From positions 48,961 through 92,717 of the forward strand of contig PS015207.1 of assembly GCA_048213135.1 (NCBI GenBank): a DNA stretch of 43,757 nt, written 5' to 3'. The translations under genes and the position numbers were made by a program. Position 1 is the stretch's first letter, and each line of letters starts with the position of its first letter. Of the stretch, positions 39,629 through 43,757 are shown in pieces. The notes under the pieces were generated by a model. It did no database searches, had not been told where the DNA came from, and was given only the letters and a program-made list of their open reading frames with translations. The stretch comes from Reclinomonas americana ATCC 50394. Taxonomy: Eukaryota > Jakobida > Jakobea > Jakobida.

Positions 39629-41137
39629 TCACTTCCCCACACGTACACCAGCCAGCGCCGCCAGAGTCTCGGCATCCTCGCTGACGACCTCGTGTGCTCG
39701 ACCCAAGAGCTGAGATGGTGCGCAGAAGTCCGCGCTGGCCCGACGAGAGGCGAGCAAGAAGTACTGCACCGGCGAGTAGAAAGTGAAGCCGTTGATGACA
39801 CGGACCAGATGCTTGCTCTCGACCAAGTCACTGGCAACCAGCTCCGGATCCGCGGTCGGGAATCGCTCGCGCAGTCCAATGGCAATAGCTCGCTCGGAGA
39901 GCACCACTGGCCTGAACGAGTCAAAACCAGCTGCGGCGGTGTGCTTGGCCAGCAACTCGAGCACCGCCATGTGCTCTGCACTGGCTGGCAGTTCCGGCAG
40001 GCCCCTCTGCCGCAGCGCATTCGCCAGTGGGTCGCACAACAGCGGGGGAATCCGGCCACCAAACGCGGCGTGCAGGAATCGAATGATGGCTTCGGAGCCT
40101 GCAATGTCGGCCGTCTTGGGCAGAGGCTCCTGGTGCGAGACATGTGGAAACACGGCCCTTTTGAAGCGAGGCCGATTGTCCAGGAAGACGCGGTACTGCT
40201 CCAGCGTGGTAAAGCCGAGCGCGGACCGTTGTTGCACCTTGGTGTCGTTGAGGCTCTGGAGTGGTTCCACGAATGACTCGCAGGTCGCCGGTGGAGGCGT
40301 GCACATAGTGGGGCAGACGCGAGTCACTGCCAGCCAAGAACGCGGCGCTCCTGAAGCTCGTCACGATGCACTGCAGGTCAGACCAGGAGTCGTGCAACGC
40401 GAGTACAGGTGCTGTGCCTCATCGACAAACGCCACAACAGCGACATTGTGGGCACGCGCGACGCCCAACACCCGCGACATGCACATGCTGGGTGGCAACT
40501 CAATGTCAACGTCGCCAATGTGGCCCGAGTGAGTGAGCGCAAGCCGTACGACCTCGGCCACCGACAACTCCTTGCGATACCACTCCTGGCTGCTGTAGTC
40601 GATGTAGACGGCGGCAAAGTTGGGAAGCAGCGCACCGCTCACCAAACACGCCGTCTTCAGCATGGTTGACTTGCCGACGCCACGCGGCCCCACAAAGTAA
40701 TAGCCACTGTGATTGTTGAGAGCAGTGCCGAAGCGTGCGGAGTGCGCCTTCTCGAAGCACATGTCGAGCACGGCCACCAGATTGTCGTGAACGTGTGACT
40801 TGGGGCCCACGAACATCATCTCAGGCGGCAGATGCAGTGGGCTGGTGACCGGCAGAGTCTCCATCAGGGCCAGCATGTCAAACGCGCTGCTGATGAACGT
40901 CTTGCTGTCTCCAGTCTCCAAGGCTGCGCCGACGAGCTTGCGCAGACTGGCAACCTTTTCGGTGTCAGGCCACTGGGCGATGCAATCATCGCCGGCCATC
41001 GGCGTCACAAAGAAGTCTGCCTCCACGCGGAGGGGTTGCCGCTGACCATGAGGAGAAGGCAAGCTGGAGAACGAAGCCACCCGCCGCTGTGAGACAAGGC
41101 GTCCCAGGGGTAGTCGCTGACACATGCGACGGAGCAT
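39629..41137 (-). CDS. P-loop NTPase (STAND/RHS-like) with mitochondrial-type leader
   Basis: Starts at 41137 with MLRRMCQRLPLGRLVSQRR followed by a Ser-rich stretch, an Arg-rich amphipathic leader suited to mitochondrial import. The core has Walker A GPRGVGKST, VYIDYSSQEWYRKE, and Walker B-like VVAFVDEAQHLYS, then IVTSFRSAAFLAGSDSRL, a sensor strand. The C-terminal 200 residues (FTTLEQYRVFLDNRPRFKRA ... LAALAGVRVGK) are helical and resemble the end of AAA/STAND-type modules. The frame changes between 40400 and 40260: one break fits a very short GTTGCA...CAG intron at about 40372-40399. The second, around 40270-40300, has no convincing intron and may be a frameshift or sequencing error. The Walker B form (VDE..xLY) and the sensor segment resemble the NTPase at 18-22 kb. 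It diverges from the next gene, with 108 bases between starts. Function is unknown. Confidence 0.65.
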
Positions 41138-41245
41138 CCTCCTGCACGTTCCTTCTACACAAAGCGAGCTCGAGCTCGAGAAACGTTGTCCGACAGAGTG
41201 TCCCAGTGAGTGAATTTCGCGCCAACCGCGACACAAACACGCGCA

Positions 41246-41991
41246 ATGAAGCGACGTCGCTATGAGCGTCGCCAACAAGACAACCAAGATCGCATAGACG
41301 AGGATGAGAATGATCACGACGACGACTACGATGAAGATGATGATGATGAGGAAATGAACAAGGATCGACGAAAGCGCGCGCATGTGCTCCCCAAGCCGGC
41401 GACCAGCAAACGCGCAGCGCCTTCAGTCGACGATCAGCAGGTGCACACACACGCGCGCGTGTGTATGTGTATGTGTATGAGTCACACAATCAGCGCGTGC
41501 AGTGGATGCAACGACAACGCGCGTACTTTGCGGCGGTTGATGCGCTGGTGCTGGAGGAGATGGACGACGATGAGTCCGCGGAGAAAGAAGAGCAGGCGAC
41601 AAGCAGGAGGAAGGAGGAGGAGCAGCAGCAAGCTGGCGTAGATGGCAATAAGCACCAAGTGCGCGCCGCTTCCACTGTCTCCTTGGGCGATGCGGCGTTG
41701 AAGCAATGCTTCCCAGGTCTCTGCTTGCTCTCTTTCTCATTCTCTCTCACATAGCACTGACTCGCGATGCACAGATATGGCCGCGGAGTATGAGGTGTAC
41801 TGCGACGGACTGCGCACCATGGACATTGAGCCAGTGACGTTCTCGGTCAGTGCTATGCATGCGCGCCCCACAGAGAAAAGAGAAGGAGGTGTGCGCACTC
41901 AACACGTCTCACTCCGCAGGAGTTTGTCGACATGCGACGTGGAGCTTCGTCGACGGCCGCGCATCGACCACGCGTGTCCTTGTGTCCATGA
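41246..41991 (+). CDS. Small acidic nuclear-type protein, unidentified
   Basis: Four exons join in frame: 41246-41440, from an acceptor near 41501 to 41717, about 41775-41849, and from about 41920 to the stop at 41989-41991. The N-terminus MKRRRYERRQQDNQDR is basic. It is followed by an Asp/Glu run (DEDENDHDDDYDEDDDDEE) and then RRKR, a plausible nuclear localisation signal. The middle contains AYFAAVDALVLEEM. The C-terminal part (EYEVYCDGLRTMDIEPVTFS then EFVDMRRG) looks like a short conserved motif, but I do not recognise the family. The stop is only 18 bases before the XPF start. Confidence 0.6.
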
Positions 41992-42009
41992 GATAAGAAT
42001 GAGACTGCA

Positions 42010-42395
42010 ATGAACGCTCTTCTTGGCTACTTGCGCGAGGCACTGACTGAGCTGGTCACTGAGGACGGGCTGTGTGTGTTTGGCGAGGGACTCGGCGTGG
42101 AGAAGGCGCTGTTGTATGTGGTAAAGTTGAGTTTGACCTCGGGCGAGCGAGTGGTGGAGGCGACTCTCACGTGTGCGTGCACACACACAGAGGGTTTTGT
42201 CAGGCGGAGACGCGTGAGTTGGTGTTCTTGTTGAACTTTGAGTCGGCGGAGGAGGAGGCGTACTTGTGGCAGTTGTCTGCATTGGTGAGCAAGAGAGAGA
42301 GGAATGCTCCGCACACACAGTGCTGACGAGGAGTGCATTGCAGGGCGCACAGCGATTGCCGCGAGTGATCAACACGGATGTGTCGAGTGCTGAGC

Positions 42396-42432
<37 letters not shown>

Positions 42433-42639
42433 CCTTGTTGCTTTGGTGATCTGTGACTGACGTTGTGTTGATCGCAGTGGCGAGTTGTACGCTCGTGGTG
42501 GTTGCTTTCTCGTCACGTCGCGCATCCTCGTGGTCGACTTTCTGCAGCGTCGAGTGCCGGTGGATCGGCTGGCCGGCTTTATCGTCAATCATGCTGAGAG
42601 GTTCTTCTCTTTCTAGTCATCATCATCTTCCTCTTCTTC

Positions 42640-42671
<32 letters not shown>

Positions 42672-43757
42672 CTTCTTCTTCTTCTTCTTCTTCTTNNNNN
42701 NNNNNNNNNNNNNNNNNNNNNNNNNNNTCTACTTCCCCTTCTCCTCCCTCCTCCTCCTCCTCCTCCCCTCCTCCTCCTCCTCCTCTCACCTCCCACGCGC
42801 GCATCTGTAGAGTCACCGACACATCAACAGAGGCCTTTATCCTGCGCCTGTTTCGCCAGCAAAAGCCAGATGGGTTCGTCAAGGCGTTCTCCGAGGCGCC
42901 GGCCAGCTTCTCTCGTGGGTTTGCCACCGTGGAGAAGACGCTGCGCAACTTGCAAGTGCGGCGGCTGTATCTGTGGCCGCGGTGAGCTCGTCACCTTTTC
43001 CTCCCCTCTCCCCTCTCTTGCCCATCTGACCTCTCTGTCTCTCAGCAACCACGTGTCGGTCGTGCGTGCGCTGGAGGCGTGCCCGATGGATGTGGTGGAG
43101 GTGGCGCAGCCGCTGACGGAACTCATGCAACGCATCCAGGATGCGTTGGTCCGCATCATGACGGCGTGCCTGAACGAGCTCAAGACCGCCAACAAGTGTC
43201 TGGATCTGCCGGAGCTCACCGTCGACAATTGCATGCTGCGCTCGTTCGACTTTCTCGTTCGCAGTCAACTCAATCCGCAGTGGCATCGTCTCGGCCCGAC
43301 CACCAAGCAACTCGTCTCCGACCTGGCCGTGCTGCGCAAGCTGCTGCGACTGCTGTACGACTACGACTGCGTTGGCTTTTTTGACTTTCTGCAGGCGGCG
43401 CGCGACTCACATTTCACCACCAACTCGCTGTGGCTGCTGACCGACCCCGCTCACACCCTGTTCCAGGCGGCCAAGGACCGCGTGTTTAATCTCCTGTGTG
43501 CCGCCGTCAAGAGACCAGCAGAGAGCACGGCAGTGGCGTCGCCGGCTCGCAAGCGCCGAAAGGGTGGTGACGGGGAGGTGGATGGGGAGGTGGAGGCTGC
43601 AGGCAAAGAAGAGGAAGAGGAAGAGGAAGAAGAAGAGGCGATGGTGGAGGACGAGGATAAGGAAGAGAAGAGCACGCCTTCTGCATCTGGTGATACCGCT
43701 GGCAAAGGCGCATTGTCGGAGATGGTCATCAATGGTTGGTCCGCACATGCTTTGTGC
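42010..43757 (+). CDS. ERCC4: XPF/ERCC4 structure-specific endonuclease subunit, 3' end beyond window
   Basis: Catalytic partner of ERCC1 in nucleotide excision and crosslink repair. The start MNALLGYLREALTELVTEDG matches the family N-terminus (L..Y...L..EL...DGL.V...GLG). Then RELVFLLNFESAEEEAYLW, GGCFLVTSRILVVDFLQRRV (near 42500), AGFIVNHAERV, TEAFILRLFRQQKPDGFVKA, TLRNLQVRRLYLWPR and LRKLLRLLYDYDCVGFFDFL follow the XPF helicase-like domain block by block. As in other eukaryotic XPF proteins the DEAH-box residues are degenerate, so this domain serves as a scaffold. The linker is highly acidic (43610-43670). The nuclease (ERKxxxD) and helix-hairpin-helix domains would lie beyond the window. 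The intron 42601-42810 holds TTC and CTC repeats and a gap. Confidence 0.93.
42630..42785. repeat. TTC/CTC microsatellite with gap in an XPF intron
   Basis: (TTC)n from about 42640 to 42695, a gap at 42696-42727, then (CTC)n to about 42785. It lies wholly inside the intron 42601-42810, which joins exons ending HAER and starting VTDTSTEAF in frame. Confidence 0.8.

Overview
This is a nuclear window from a microbial eukaryote. Most genes are split by short GT-AG introns of roughly 40-350 bases, coding exons prefer G or C at codon third positions, and the recognisable products are eukaryotic (Rab2, COG7, MCM9, XPF). The species cannot be named from the sequence. The mix of a fungalysin-type (M36) metalloprotease with EGF-like and cadherin-like modules, a Crinkler/RHS-like P-loop NTPase and many CT/GA microsatellites points to a flagellate- or amoeba-type protist rather than an animal, plant or bacterium. 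Eight runs of N are present: 6554-6976, 7780-7896, 17235-17254, 18240-18259, 18970-19031, 22540-22559, 38965-39038 and 42696-42727.

Left part (1-22.5 kb) is accessory in character. It holds the 3' part of a BNR/Asp-box surface or secreted protein (232-2225), a repeat-rich spacer (2226-3150), a poorly resolved minus-strand gene with a signal peptide (about 3155-5529), and one very large plus-strand gene (5981-15156). That gene encodes a predicted type I membrane protease: signal peptide, FTP propeptide, M36 catalytic domain with a PA insertion, a MAM/immune-inhibitor-like module, three EGF-like repeats, cadherin-like repeats, a transmembrane helix and a cytoplasmic tail. It is followed by several unrecognised genes (15.8-18 kb) and by a multi-exon minus-strand gene (18155 to about 22147) with a coiled coil, a P-loop NTPase core and a possible nuclease-like C-terminal region, resembling Crinkler/RHS-type proteins. 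An 80-base piece matching the end of this last gene lies, decayed, behind the first gene of the window.

Right part (22.6-43.8 kb) is compact and mostly housekeeping: Rab2 GTPase (+), an ABHD1/3-type alpha/beta hydrolase (-), a protein with possible Mog1/PsbP-like repeats (+), Golgi tethering subunit COG7 (+), a predicted N-myristoylated disordered protein (-), MCM9 helicase (-), a second P-loop NTPase with a mitochondrial-type leader (-), a small acidic protein (+), and XPF/ERCC4 (+, cut off by the window end). Neighbouring genes here are only tens to a few hundred bases apart, often divergent (ABHD with the Mog1-like gene, 73 bases; NTPase with the acidic gene, 108 bases) and so probably share promoters. 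Rab2 and COG7 act in ER-Golgi traffic. MCM9 and XPF act in recombination and crosslink repair. Nothing in the sequence shows that these neighbours are co-regulated.
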